Below, in pieces: positions 27,793 to 36,118 of a stretch of 38,312 nt of DNA (position 1 is the stretch's first letter; the number at the start of each line of letters is the position of its first letter). The position numbers were made by a program, and so were the translations under genes. The notes beneath the pieces are model-generated. The model did not search any database and was not told where the DNA came from. It was given only the letters and a program-made list of their open reading frames with translations. Source of the stretch: a bacterium. GTDB taxonomy: Bacteria > Sysuimicrobiota > Sysuimicrobiia > Sysuimicrobiales > Segetimicrobiaceae. The stretch lies in assembly GCA_035295165.1 (NCBI GenBank), contig DATGJN010000037.1, positions 1 to 38,312 of the forward strand, read 5' to 3'.

Positions 27793-27942
27793 TCAAACAA
27801 CTGTGCGTCGGGCCGTTAGCAAATTGTATACGAGTACGATCAATGCGACGACCAAGAGCAGGTGAATCAGCCCGCCGGCAACGTGCAGGCTAAAACCGCC
27901 TAACCACAGAACCAACAGAAGAACGAACAGCGCCCACAGCAT
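27793..27942 (-). CDS. Lmo0937-family small membrane protein
   Basis: This 49-aa peptide reads MLWALFVLLLVLWLGGFSLH, AGGLIHLLLVVALIVLVYN, LLTARR. It has two hydrophobic segments joined by a short Gly-rich turn, the usual Lmo0937 layout. Function is unknown; relatives are common beside CsbD and other stress genes, as here. ATG 27942 is preceded by GGAGGGAGG at good spacing. The frame is open upstream, but this site fixes the start. Confidence 0.8.
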   Translation of the reverse strand: MLWALFVLLLVLWLGGFSLHVAGGLIHLLLVVALIVLVYNLLTARRTVV

Positions 27943-28297
27943 GATCGACCTCCCTCCGCTCGGCGTCTGGCACCTTCGCCCGCACCACGTGTTTGCCCAC
28001 TCAAATACGCTGCAAACGTCCGATATTGATTGGGCCACAAGTAACCGCGTTCGCATCCGAGCCGACCCCAGCCAGTGCATCACGGTCCCGAATGCAGCAC
28101 GACTCCTAGCCGAGATCGGCCGAGGAACGCCACACGGTTTTGCGCCGGTCACAGTGGGTAAGACCGAACTGGCTTCGTCTGACGAATGAACCGAGATACG
28201 CGGCAAGCCGCGGGGCACTCCCGGCATGTGGCATGTGTTAAGCTTGATTTTACCCGTTTCCGAGCGGCGGTGCCGGGAGGCCAGCGTGGTCCCATCG
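27943..28297. other. Upstream region of the CsbD/Lmo0937 pair
   Basis: No gene is supported. It should contain the promoter of the small stress genes (minus strand), but no clear box pair is visible. Weak frames on both strands lack domains. Confidence 0.4.
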
Positions 28298-28529
28298 ATG
28301 CGCAACGCCGACGACGCCCACGACAAAGTAATCGCCGGCGCGTTCTTTGCCACGATCGAGACCCAGTTGCTGCGACGCGGAGCGTTCCTGAGCCGCGGTG
28401 CCACACGAAGAGCGCTGTTCGACTACATCGTGGGGTGGTACAATCCTCACCCGCCGACCATCCGCCCTCGGGCATCTCTCCCCAGCGGAGTACGAGACAA
28501 AGTGGCCTAACCAGACCATGGTAGCGTAA
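28298..28529 (+). pseudogene. IS3-family OrfB C-terminal fragment
   Basis: The frame reads VIAGAFFATIETQLLRRGAF, then RRALFDYIVGWYNPH, the end of the IS3 integrase core (AESFF-TLK-EL and F-YI--FYN--R). After the Pro-rich step near 28450 the frame slips, and the other frame supplies SALGHLSPAEYETKW to TAA 28527. Only about the last 75 residues are present, and the first catalytic residues are absent. Confidence 0.72.
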
Positions 28530-28887
28530 CGCCACACCCTCCACGGAACCGGCAACTCCAGTTCAGGTTTTCACCTCCTCTCAGATGGCGTAAAGCCAGA
28601 GTATTTTTCAGGTTCATCCGGTAAAAACGGGAAAGCCTTATAACTACACACCACCAGGCTAAAGACCTTGCCGTCATGACCACTCCCCATTTTGCCGGGT
28701 TTCCCGATTTTGCCTGAAGAACCATTTTTCAGCTACGTATGTGGCGGACACGCATATCAGTCAAGAAGGTATGGCATTCGACGAGGATGCATAGCCTCGG
28801 GCACCCGCGGTTGAGCAGGGTAGATAAGGGAACACCATTTAGTGTCTGATGTCCGAGAGTCATGACGCGCCTTGCGCGAGGAAGCTC
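28530..28887. other. AT-richer stretch, unexplained
   Basis: This region (especially 28560-28740) is less GC-rich than its surroundings. It contains short repeated fragments such as GGCGTAAAGCC and GGGAAAGCC, and minus-strand text like GGGAAACCCGGCAAAATGGGG that resembles mobile-element ends. I could not assign a family. Confidence 0.35.
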
Positions 28888-29133
28888 ATGCCGTTGATTG
28901 CCAGTACAGGAAAGTGGATGAGGATTGTTCGGTCCGCACTGGTCGTGTTGGCTCTCTTGGTGATCGTGACTGTCTTGTGGACTAGCTCGATCGTATCTCG
29001 TATCGGGGCGAGCGTCGCTATCGTAGCGACGTTGTTTCTCGCCTGGAGGGCATACGAGTGTGTCTTAGCGATGATCGAGAGGGTCGCAGAGATCAGAAGG
29101 ACCAGGCGCAAGGATTCCCTGCGGACCCCTTAG
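28888..29133 (+). CDS. Small membrane protein, unknown function
   Basis: This 81-aa protein starts at ATG 28888 with GAGGAA five bases upstream; an in-frame ATG at 28849 would add 13 residues. It has two hydrophobic segments (VRSALVVLALLVIVTVLW and IGASVAIVATLFLAWRAYEC), then a basic tail. The topology suggests both ends in the cytoplasm. I do not recognise a family. It points opposite to the following cluster. Confidence 0.5.
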   Translation: MPLIASTGKWMRIVRSALVVLALLVIVTVLWTSSIVSRIGASVAIVATLFLAWRAYECVLAMIERVAEIRRTRRKDSLRTP

Positions 29134-29652
29134 ATTTTCGTTCCCGCATCGACGGGCGAGAATGATGAAGAATGGTAGGCGAACACGGATCAATCGGCCA
29201 AGCCGAAACCTTGCAGGCGAAAAAGCAACGCTGTAAGCCCTCACCGTCCCTAGCCCCTTAGCGAGGGTCCAAATGAGAATACTCTTGAGGCTCAAGGGTA
29301 TCAAGAGGGCGAGATCGGGAGCGAACGAGAGGGCTTCAATGATGCGTGAATTTGGGGAGTGGACGGCAACGGCGGTAGTTGACGAGCATCTCGGCGGTCG
29401 TTGGTTGTGGAGACTTATCAGATATCCGAACGGACGACAGGCAGACGTGTTCGGTAAGGTGTAGCGCGAGGGTGTTAACAGCCAACGAAGGACGAGGTTG
29501 AAAAAGAGGCAACACAAGCGTTGGAGGGAATCTCGATTGCTGGTGTAGAGCAAGCATAGGACGGCCGAGAGTTAGGTAGCGACGTGCCTGGCTGGGCAAC
29601 GTTTCTCTAGCCCGTTGCCATCCATGGATGAAAGGCTATTGTTAGGCACTCC
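29134..29652. other. No confident gene
   Basis: A plus frame of 63 codons (29273-29464) contains MREFGEWTATAVVDEHLGG but lacks a domain and a ribosome binding site. The minus strand has only a weak frame. The stretch lies beyond the end of the leftward membrane cluster. Confidence 0.35.
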
Positions 29653-29973
29653 TTATTGCCAGGTTTGCTTGAGAACTTGCGGGCGGCGAGAGGCCCGGCG
29701 CTGCGTCAACAACACCACACGCAGCAGGACCCCCCATTCCTCAAAGGACACACTGCTAGCGTTGAGGTTTTGCTGGATCTGGTCCAGGGCCACATCGGTC
29801 TTGAGAGCGGCACTTTCGCCCTGCGTATTCGACGCGTTGCGCCAAGCCGCTTTGATGCGGTCCTCGATTTCATTGCCGCCCTTCGTCCACGTCAAGTACG
29901 CATTCGTAGACGGCAAGCGTTCCGTCATTGTTGCCTGAACTCGCATGACGGCAGTCGGATGTCCGTTGATCAC
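29653..29973 (-). CDS. Small hypothetical protein coupled to membrane gene
   Basis: This 106-aa frame starts at GTG 29973, whose GTGA overlaps the TGA stop of the upstream membrane gene, so translation is probably coupled. Sequence includes WTKGGNEIEDRIKAAWRNA and ALDQIQQNLNASSVSFEEWG, then a basic tail. No signal peptide or membrane span is visible. I do not recognise a family. It is the last gene of the leftward cluster. Confidence 0.5.
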   Translation of the reverse strand: MINGHPTAVMRVQATMTERLPSTNAYLTWTKGGNEIEDRIKAAWRNASNTQGESAALKTDVALDQIQQNLNASSVSFEEWGVLLRVVLLTQRRASRRPQVLKQTWQ

Positions 29974-30679
29974 CAGATCAAGGGGTGGAGCACAATATCA
30001 AGATCGCGCGATGCGACGGTGGCAAGGTCGCTGGTGACCAGGCGTTCAAATATGCCGCCGACAAAGAACGTGAGCAGGATGGTCGGAACCGGTAGCAAAA
30101 CGCTTGTGGGAGTCCGGTGAACATGTAGCCCAACTGATTCCAACTCATGCTGAATGTCCCCAACCTGAGTCGCATAGTCAACCGTTCGCATGACGATGGG
30201 GAAATGTCGGGTTGGCCACTGACGGAGGAGGTTTCGCACTTGCAACGCCGGTGCCATGAACACGGTGACGATGAGGGTCAAGGCGATGCCTGCTGCGAAG
30301 CGATATCCGTTCAAGGCGGTTTGCCATTTCGATGCCACGTCGGTCGGCCGAAGCCAGGGGTCATGGAGCAACAACGTGGCGCTTCCTACTAGCAGCGGAA
30401 TGGTCGTTGCGCCAGCCTGCATGGCCAAGCGCACCCAGTTATCGTCGACCCACCGCGGAATGCGGACGAACGCCAACATGAAGGTCGCGATCGGGGGCCA
30501 CGCGATCCCGGCGACGATGATCGCCCACACGATCGATCCGAACACGACCAATACAGATAGATTTGGCGCTGCTGCGGTATCCGTCCGAAGAGCAGTACGG
30601 TTGCCCACCCGAGCGCCGTCGTGACGATCCGGTTCGTCGATTGGAGCACGAACACGAGTAGGGCTTGAAGGATCACCAT
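29970..30679 (-). pseudogene. Multi-span membrane protein with 4-bp contraction
   Basis: ATG 30679 begins MVILQALLVFVLQSTNRIV and runs TTALGWATVLLFGRIPQQRQ IYL. At about 30555 the frame breaks, and the neighbouring frame continues SVLVVFGSIVWAIIVAGIAW, TFMLAFVRIPRWVDDNW, AGATTIPLLVGSATLLLH, GIALTLIVTVFMAPALQVRN and LLPVPTILLTFFVGGIF. Adding one more TCTG to the single TCTG present would join the two as IYLSVLVVFG. Joined length would be about 237 aa with about five spans. It resembles a conserved hypothetical membrane family without assigned role. The lesion could be decay, a switch or a read error. Confidence 0.65.
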
Positions 30680-30738
30680 GAGCTATCATCGGTTGGACCG
30701 CGACGAGCCGTGAGGTGCTCCATGCTCCATGACCCGGG

Positions 30739-31119
30739 TCACGTGCCGCGATGTGGTCGCGCGCGTGGTCGAATCCAACGACATCCTTCCCTGAACGCGG
30801 CAAGCACGCCAACACCCGATGCCACGGTCGGTTGCAGGACGTCTCGGATGAGGTGGCGTGTGGCGTTCTCGAGTCGTGCGATGCCCGACAGAAGCAGTGC
30901 ATGGGTCTTCGCAACGGTCTCGAGGGCGTCCTGAACGCGGCCGGACACGGTCCGGAGATTCGTTACGAGATTCGGCAAGGCGTGATCCGCGACCGACAAC
31001 AGAGCATGGATACGCATCGCGATGCGCCAAGCGATGACGAGGATCGTTAGCATCACCGCGACAGCAATGAGACAGGTGGCGGCGATGATCGCGAGACTGA
31101 CATCGGCAATATTAGACAT
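30739..31119 (-). CDS. DUF948-like membrane-anchored helical protein
   Basis: This 126-aa protein has an N-terminal span (LAIIAATCLIAVAVMLTILVI) followed by a long helix with ALPNLVTNLRTVSGRVQDAL, ETVAKTHALLLSGIARLEN and HLIRDVLQPTVASGVGVLAA. This is the layout of DUF948-type proteins, which is an inference from shape rather than a firm match. ATG 31119 has AGGAGGG eight bases upstream. It overlaps the end of the preceding gene by eight bases (ATGTCTAA), so the two are translationally coupled. Confidence 0.6.
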   Translation of the reverse strand: MSNIADVSLAIIAATCLIAVAVMLTILVIAWRIAMRIHALLSVADHALPNLVTNLRTVSGRVQDALETVAKTHALLLSGIARLENATRHLIRDVLQPTVASGVGVLAAFREGCRWIRPRARPHRGT

Positions 31120-31387
31120 CGACGTCCCTCCTATGGGGCCATTCAGTCGAATCGGATGCTACGACGTCAAGCTGTCGAACCTTCGGTCGAGCCGGCAGGA
31201 CCATAGTCGCGATAATCAGCCCCGCGAGCCCGGCAACCGCCCACGACAGAGGCATGTCACTTACGCCATTCATCCCGCGAATGCGGACGGTAGCAACAGA
31301 ACGCCACCGTAGTGCCTCCCGTGCCTCGTTGAGTGCTGACCCAAGATGAACGAACGAAGTTTGAAGCCGCGTCAGGTCAATCTCCAC
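31112..31387 (-). CDS. Small membrane-anchored protein, unknown function
   Basis: This 91-aa protein starts at GTG 31387 with GGGAGG six bases upstream. An amphipathic N-terminal helix (VEIDLTRLQTSFVHLGSALN, EAREALRWR) precedes one membrane span (SWAVAGLAGLIIATMVLP) and a charged tail. The layout resembles DUF3618-like proteins, but identity is not established. It is coupled to the DUF948-like gene downstream and lies 110 bases downstream of the AI-2E-family gene. Confidence 0.55.
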   Translation of the reverse strand: MEIDLTRLQTSFVHLGSALNEAREALRWRSVATVRIRGMNGVSDMPLSWAVAGLAGLIIATMVLPARPKVRQLDVVASDSTEWPHRRDVDV

Positions 31388-31497
31388 GTGATTCCTCCCA
31401 GAAAACCACGAGTGCGTGGCATTTTCGCCCCGTGCTGGCCAATGAGAACACATGGTGTTGGGACAGATGGTCCGGCACGGTTGGTTCTAGTTGCTAT

Positions 31498-32616
31498 TCA
31501 CCGCACGGCCGAGCTCGTCTTCGGCAGCCCGGCTACCTCTTCATTGAGTTCGGCTGGCAGAACCGGGGCAACGGGAAGATTGATCTCGTGGATAACTTCC
31601 TCGACGATCACCTGCACCGCGGCGGCAACGGGAAGTGCCAGCAGTCCACCAAGGAGTCCCATCAGTTTCACGCCGACGAGCAACGCGACGATCGTTAGGA
31701 GCGGTGAGAGCCCGAGGACGCGGGACATGAGTCGAGGGATCATGATATGCGACTCCACATTCATCGCAACGACGAAGAATACGGCCACGGTAAGCAAGTG
31801 CCAGGTGGGTTGTCCAAGGGTCACGAGAACCGCGACGATGCAGGCAAGGGTGAGCCCAACGAGGGGAATGAGTTCCCCGATCCCGGCAATCACTCCAATC
31901 AGAAATGGATAGGGTACGCCGATAACCAGAAGAACAAGGGAAACTGGGACGGCCACGAGCACAGCGAGCAGCAACTGCCCGCGAAGCCACCCACCGAACT
32001 TCATACCGATGCGATGAAGAAGTAGGCCCACCCGAGGACGTTCCTTGTGAGGAACCAGCATGAGAAATGCAGTCCTGATCGCGGTTCCTTCAAGCAACAT
32101 ATAGAAAGCGACCACGAGCATAGTAATGACGGTTACTACGCCGCCCACCAACCGGAGCGCCACCACGGCAGCGCCCGTTCCCAGTGTCGCAGCGTTCGCG
32201 GTCTGTAACGTAAGGTGATCAACGGTGCCGGCCAAATCGGGAATCCACGGGCGATGAAGTCTGACGGCCGCTAGCCAGTTTCGAGCGTGCGCAGCCAGTT
32301 GCGGCGCTTGCTCGAGCAATCTGGCGCTTTCGCCAACGGCCGGCATAATAATCATGGCAGAGACGAGCGCAATGACGGCAAACAGCGCTAAATACAGGAC
32401 CAAGATGGCGATTCCACGAGAGGGTTGGAGTCTTCCTAGGATCCGCCACTGCTCCACGATTCCCACAAGCGGTGCGAAGCCGGTCGCGAGGATGGCGGAT
32501 ACAAGCAAGAGCACAAGAATCTCGGCAGTCTCGCGCACGACCCAGGCGAGGGCCCCCGCAAGAGCAACGACGGCGAGGACCGTAGCCGTTGCGCCGATCC
32601 ATTGCCTCTGTGTCAC
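31498..32616 (-). CDS. AI-2E-family transporter
   Basis: This 372-aa integral membrane protein has about seven to eight spans. The N-terminal pair (VLAVVALAGALAWVVRETAE, ILVLLLVSAILATGFAPLVG) and the C-terminal block (PYPFLIGVIAGIGELIPLVG, MNVESHIMIPRLMSRVLGLS, GLLGGLLALPVAAAVQVIVEE) are characteristic. Members include presumed autoinducer-2 exporters and Na+/H+ antiporters, so the family name should not be taken as substrate. The start codon at 32616 has no strong site visible. It is intact and probably heads the leftward membrane cluster, or follows the 86-aa gene 113 bases upstream. Confidence 0.88.
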   Translation of the reverse strand: MTQRQWIGATATVLAVVALAGALAWVVRETAEILVLLLVSAILATGFAPLVGIVEQWRILGRLQPSRGIAILVLYLALFAVIALVSAMIIMPAVGESARLLEQAPQLAAHARNWLAAVRLHRPWIPDLAGTVDHLTLQTANAATLGTGAAVVALRLVGGVVTVITMLVVAFYMLLEGTAIRTAFLMLVPHKERPRVGLLLHRIGMKFGGWLRGQLLLAVLVAVPVSLVLLVIGVPYPFLIGVIAGIGELIPLVGLTLACIVAVLVTLGQPTWHLLTVAVFFVVAMNVESHIMIPRLMSRVLGLSPLLTIVALLVGVKLMGLLGGLLALPVAAAVQVIVEEVIHEINLPVAPVLPAELNEEVAGLPKTSSAVR

Positions 32617-32729
32617 ACTGTCATCCCCCGCACCGTGACCCGTGCCACATCGCCCGTAACCGCTATGCTGGTCGCCACGATTCCCTAACCTCGTCTGCCA
32701 CCGGGGTTGGCTCGATCATCGGACGCGTG

Positions 32730-32990
32730 CTAGTCGCTGCCGAGTTGTTTCACCAGCTTGTTGTACAGCCCCATGATGAGAATCGCCGGGGCCCAGTGTC
32801 CGATGAACTGCGCTGCATCCTTCCGTCCTGAGAGCATGAGCATCAACGACACCCCCATGGCGGCAACAGCGACACCTAGGTACGCGCTTGAAGGAATCGG
32901 GGCCGTAATTGCCTCGATGGCCTTGGTCAGTTCGTGTTCCTTTGGCTTCAGACTGGATACCCCATCACGCAGTTTCTCCGCGTTCTCCAT
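32730..32990 (-). CDS. Small membrane protein, unknown function
   Basis: This 86-aa protein starts at ATG 32990 with AAGGGG eight bases upstream. A charged helical N-terminus (MENAEKLRDGVSSLKPKEHE) precedes two hydrophobic segments (SAYLGVAVAAMGVSLMLML and WAPAILIMGLYNKLV) separated by SGRKDAAQFIGH. I have no family name for it. It lies upstream of the AI-2E-family gene on the same strand and may share its transcript. Confidence 0.6.
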   Translation of the reverse strand: MENAEKLRDGVSSLKPKEHELTKAIEAITAPIPSSAYLGVAVAAMGVSLMLMLSGRKDAAQFIGHWAPAILIMGLYNKLVKQLGSD

Positions 32991-33319
32991 TTATGCACCC
33001 CTTTCTGGTCTCGATCAGTAATGTACCTGTACCCTACCGGCACGCCTTCAAACACTCCCGATTCGGTTAGTGCGTGTGGCCGGTGTCTAATCTGCCGAGC
33101 ACGAGCGATAGAGAGAGCGCGCGCCCGGCGATGGTCGGGAGCGGGCACGGATAGACGACTACACCGTCTTGCTCCGAACACGGGATAGCAGCAGCGTGTT
33201 AATTTTTGTCGCTACCTGTCAGGGTCCCCGAAAGGGGTTTGCGGTGTTCAAAAATGGGAAAACCGCCGTTGCAGTGTAAGGTACGTCATTCCACTGATCC
33301 ATCGAAGGGGGTCAAATCG
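32991..33319. other. Divergent intergenic region
   Basis: It separates the leftward small membrane gene from the rightward Met-rich gene and should hold both promoters. The AT-richer part near 33195-33260 (GTTAATTTTTGTC) is a plausible promoter area for the Met-rich gene. No exact box pair is claimed. Confidence 0.4.
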
Positions 33320-33661
33320 GTGAAGAAGCTCCAGCTCGTGGCCTTGGGGGTTATGATCGGGTTTGTGTGTACGATCGCACTTGGTGGGCTCTCGATTGGC
33401 TTGGCACAGCAACAAGGACCGAATCCAGCGGAAGCGCAGAAGTTGCTGGATAAGGAAAAGGCGAACCTAAACCAAATGGGCATGATGTATACGCAAATGC
33501 AGACCGACATGAACTCGACCATGCAGATGCCGATGACGCCAACGGAAAAGGCCATGATGAAGCAGATCAGCGAGTTGGCCAACATGGTGCACATGCTATG
33601 GCAGTCCAACAACGATCTGCTGAACGCAATCCAAATGAATATGGGCGCGAAGAACAAGTAG
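33320..33661 (+). CDS. Exported Met-rich protein
   Basis: This 113-aa protein starts at GTG 33320 with AAGGGGG nine bases upstream. A basic N-terminus and a hydrophobic core (KKLQLVALGVMIGFVCTIAL, GGLSIGL) form a signal peptide with likely cleavage near AQQQG. The mature part is helical and contains about 14 Met, many in MxxM or MM spacing (NQMGMMYTQMQTDMNSTMQM, MTPTEKAMMKQ). Met clusters of this kind bind Cu(I) in some periplasmic proteins; that role is inferred only. No known family is recognised. A strong terminator follows directly. Confidence 0.7.
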   Translation: MKKLQLVALGVMIGFVCTIALGGLSIGLAQQQGPNPAEAQKLLDKEKANLNQMGMMYTQMQTDMNSTMQMPMTPTEKAMMKQISELANMVHMLWQSNNDLLNAIQMNMGAKNK

Positions 33662-33679
33662 GCGTTCGTAAGGGACCGG

Positions 33680-33720
33680 GGCCGACTCTTGCTTCAAGCG
33701 GGAGTCGGCCTGTTTCTTTC
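33680..33720 (+). terminator. Intrinsic terminator after the Met-rich gene
   Basis: A perfect 9-bp stem GGCCGACTC (33680-33688) and GAGTCGGCC (33702-33710) with a 13-base loop is followed by TGTTTCTTTC. It lies 19 bases after the stop codon. Confidence 0.85.
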
Positions 33721-33794
33721 ATCGCGCGTCATGCGAGTGTTCGTGTGGGATGTTCGGCAGGAGTCCAATACCAAACACGGGGTAGCCAATATGT

Positions 33795-34079
33795 ATGCGC
33801 TGCCCCTACTGTGGCTCACCCGATGATTGCCCGCACGTCATTCTCGCTTTCGGGACGCGCACCAAGTCTCGTTGGCAGTACACTCGCATCGAACGCGGGA
33901 TAGACAGTTATCGTTCTCACCACGGGCTGAAACTCACGAGTGCGACCCTTGCGGCACTCCGGCAATTCTGCAAGATCGAACCCGGAGTGATCTATCCGAC
34001 GGAGTGGGGCGTCATGCTCGGCGCGAAGTGGCTAACGTCCTCCGAGAGCACGGGTTCGCGGTGGACTGGGGAGACCTAG
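33795..34079 (+). CDS. Small Cys-motif protein, C-terminus possibly shifted
   Basis: The frame starts MRCPYCGSPDDCPHVIL, a compact zinc-binding-like CPYC...CPH cluster, followed by a mixed 80-residue body. The encoded tail (WLTSSESTGSRWTGET) looks poor. The next frame reads VANVLREHGFAVDWGDLVR to TGA at 34085-34087, and adding one base near 34030 would join it as LGAEVANVLREHGF. ATG 33795 has no strong ribosome binding site. Function is unknown. Confidence 0.45.
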   Translation: MRCPYCGSPDDCPHVILAFGTRTKSRWQYTRIERGIDSYRSHHGLKLTSATLAALRQFCKIEPGVIYPTEWGVMLGAKWLTSSESTGSRWTGET

Positions 34080-34215
34080 TGCGCTGACTCCAAGCCATAC
34101 GGCATATAATGGCGGGTCCCCACCGACCTTGCATCTATTGGTTGTGTCTCACCGTGAGGTTTGCCCCCGAGCAGAACGATGCGACGCTGCTCCTTGGCGC
34201 GCACGTGTTCACTGT

Positions 34216-34689
34216 TTAGTCATTGCGGAATTTGTTCTCCCTCGCTGGCGACCTCCCATGGGCTCGAAACTGCATCGTTGGTTTGGGACGACTGGCGTAT
34301 GCGCTTCGGGAGGGGAGGCGTGGGGGTGACAGGTGGTCGGGAGTGACGATATCAAGCTTGTCGTATATCGAAAACGCCGTCTGAAGGTTCAAGGCTTCTA
34401 GGACACTTCGCGCAGCCCGATCAACACCGGCGAGAGCGATGCGCGGCAAACGATGCCGATAGTCCAGTAGTGGGCGAAACCCGAATGCGTCAATGGAAGT
34501 TAGATGTGAGCACTCCAGCACAATAGGCAAGCCATACGTCATCGCATACGCTAGCGCCTCTGCGAATACATGGGCTGTTTCCCCGTCAAGTTCCCCTACA
34601 ACGGTGACGAGGGTTACGTCGTCGAGTGGACCGACATCGCAGAGAAAAACCGAGGGCCCCAATCTATCGTGAGGCGAAGATGTATGCAC
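34216..34689 (-). CDS. STAS-domain protein lacking the phosphoacceptor serine
   Basis: This 157-aa protein starts at GTG 34689. The STAS core runs from about residue 24 to 120: VTLVTVVGELDGETAHVFAE, GLPIVLECSHLTSIDAFGF, RIALAGVDRAARSVLEALN. At the loop where RsbV and SpoIIAA carry D-S, this protein has D67-A68-F69-G70, so the regulatory serine is missing. It may act as a constitutive binder or regulate something else. A 35-residue basic tail follows the domain. It is not adjacent to a kinase; the phosphatase/kinase is about 27 kb away. There is no clear promoter. Confidence 0.75.
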   Translation of the reverse strand: MHTSSPHDRLGPSVFLCDVGPLDDVTLVTVVGELDGETAHVFAEALAYAMTYGLPIVLECSHLTSIDAFGFRPLLDYRHRLPRIALAGVDRAARSVLEALNLQTAFSIYDKLDIVTPDHLSPPRLPSRSAYASRPKPTMQFRAHGRSPARENKFRND

Positions 34690-35567
34690 CGGTGCACCCC
34701 GCTACTTGTCGACGCCCGACAGGATAGGAGCCACAATGAACGCTCCCCACAGTATCGTGTACACGTCACCTATGAATGACTGTGGCATCGATGCTGTCGT
34801 TCTTGCCACGGCGCGAGCCATCACCCACCCCGCCGACAAGGCAGTCTGGAGATTGCATATTCTTCCTATCCAACAATGGGGGTTTGAAACTCCGTCAGAT
34901 CCACTCCTTGCCAGAGAGCAAATTCGGCATCGGTGCCCCCTTGGAGAAGGTCGTCTGCGGCCGGTCTATAATGATCTCGGAATTGGCCGATTTTGGCCTC
35001 TGGACCGTGCGGGAGTCCCAAAGATGCCGGGGTTGGTAGTCCGGACCCCTTGCTAGCCCGTATCCAGCACGGCCTAGAGAAGACCTCTTTGTCGTTCCCG
35101 ACCGACCCGTTTCCCATTGTGCCGGCGGTGTCGGTCCCGGCCAGCCTGCATGGCGTGGAACGCACAGAACTTGGCATTGACCGCTCGGACCGAACGATCG
35201 CACGTTTCCTCTCCCTCGGACCCCGGGCACGTTCGGTCCGGGAGACCACGCCCACGGCCTTTCGTTGGTCTGGTTACAAGCGACGTTCCGATCCACCCGA
35301 GCACCAACACCTCCGGGTCCTTGGCGTCCAGCACATCCAGCACATGGTCGCACGTCACGAACGATACTCCGCGTGAATCCTGGAGATCCACAAGCAGAGG
35401 GTGAATCGTCCGCTATGGCGTTTCGGTGTCGCAACCATTTCGCATCGAAGCACCAAAACCGTTCAGTTGATTCGCTCACGCCCGGCCACCTCGAGAATTG
35501 CTATTGCAAATGCAACGGGGTGGGGTCCGATCGCCCCACCCTTTGAACGTGCGTTTAGGCTGCGCCC
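34690..35567. other. No confident gene
   Basis: A plus frame of about 107 codons (34736-35056) and overlapping minus frames are open, but no domain is visible in any. A minus stretch near 35300-35391 (DLQDSRGVSFVTCDHVLDVL) reads well locally and may be a fragment of a lost gene. Confidence 0.35.
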
Positions 35568-36118
35568 TTATGCCCCGCGATAGCCGGCACCGGGATCCAG
35601 AGCACCCACGCCAATGCGCACCTCTCCTGGAATCTGGTTCTGGTTCGGGCTTGCTCCGGAACCAAGGCCAGAAGCACCGGACGAACCCACACCCATCTGC
35701 CCACCGGGCCCACCGTTCGCCATCATGGTGTTGCAGACGGACTGGTTGTATCCACCCCGCGAGTTGTTCGCAGCCCACGCCTGCTGTGGGGAGTACCCGG
35801 CCGCCTGCTAGGACATGCCGTTGATCTGCCCCGGAGGATACTCGCCGCAGCCGCCGGTGGGGCCGCGGCGTTGATCTGGGGAGACGCGAAGCTCGACGAG
35901 GTAGCCCCGGCCGCCTTCGGGGACGATCCCACACCAGGCGCGGACGTCCGCCGATACGCGTCTGGGCTCAGCATCGTGCTAGGGGACACGGGTAGATGCG
36001 CGATGTCCGTTGCGCCGTACCGTGGAGCACCGAGATGCATCGCGTTCAAGATGCTGTCGAGATACTTTGGGTCCCGAAACGGACTCGGAACCGGGGACCA
36101 CTGACCGATAGGGCTCAT
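35568..36118 (-). pseudogene. Gly/Ala/Ser-rich hypothetical gene, frameshifted
   Basis: ATG 36118 overlaps the TGA of the upstream gene as ATGA and has GGAAGGAA upstream. The frame reads MSPIGQWSPVPSPFRDPKYL, IAHLPVSPSTMLSPDAYRR, then an Ala/Ser-rich part. Near 35850 the neighbouring frame takes over with GEYPPGQINGMS, an in-frame TAG, QAAGYSPQQAWAANNSRGGY, MMANGGPGGQMGVGSSG and PNQNQIPGEVRIGVG to TAA at 35568. The tail is low in complexity, like a structural or surface protein. No family is recognised. Confidence 0.4.

Noticed and set aside
31498-32616. A quorum-sensing role for the AI-2E-family gene.
   Set aside because: The family is functionally mixed and no AI-2 synthesis or response gene is in the window; the name alone does not support the role.
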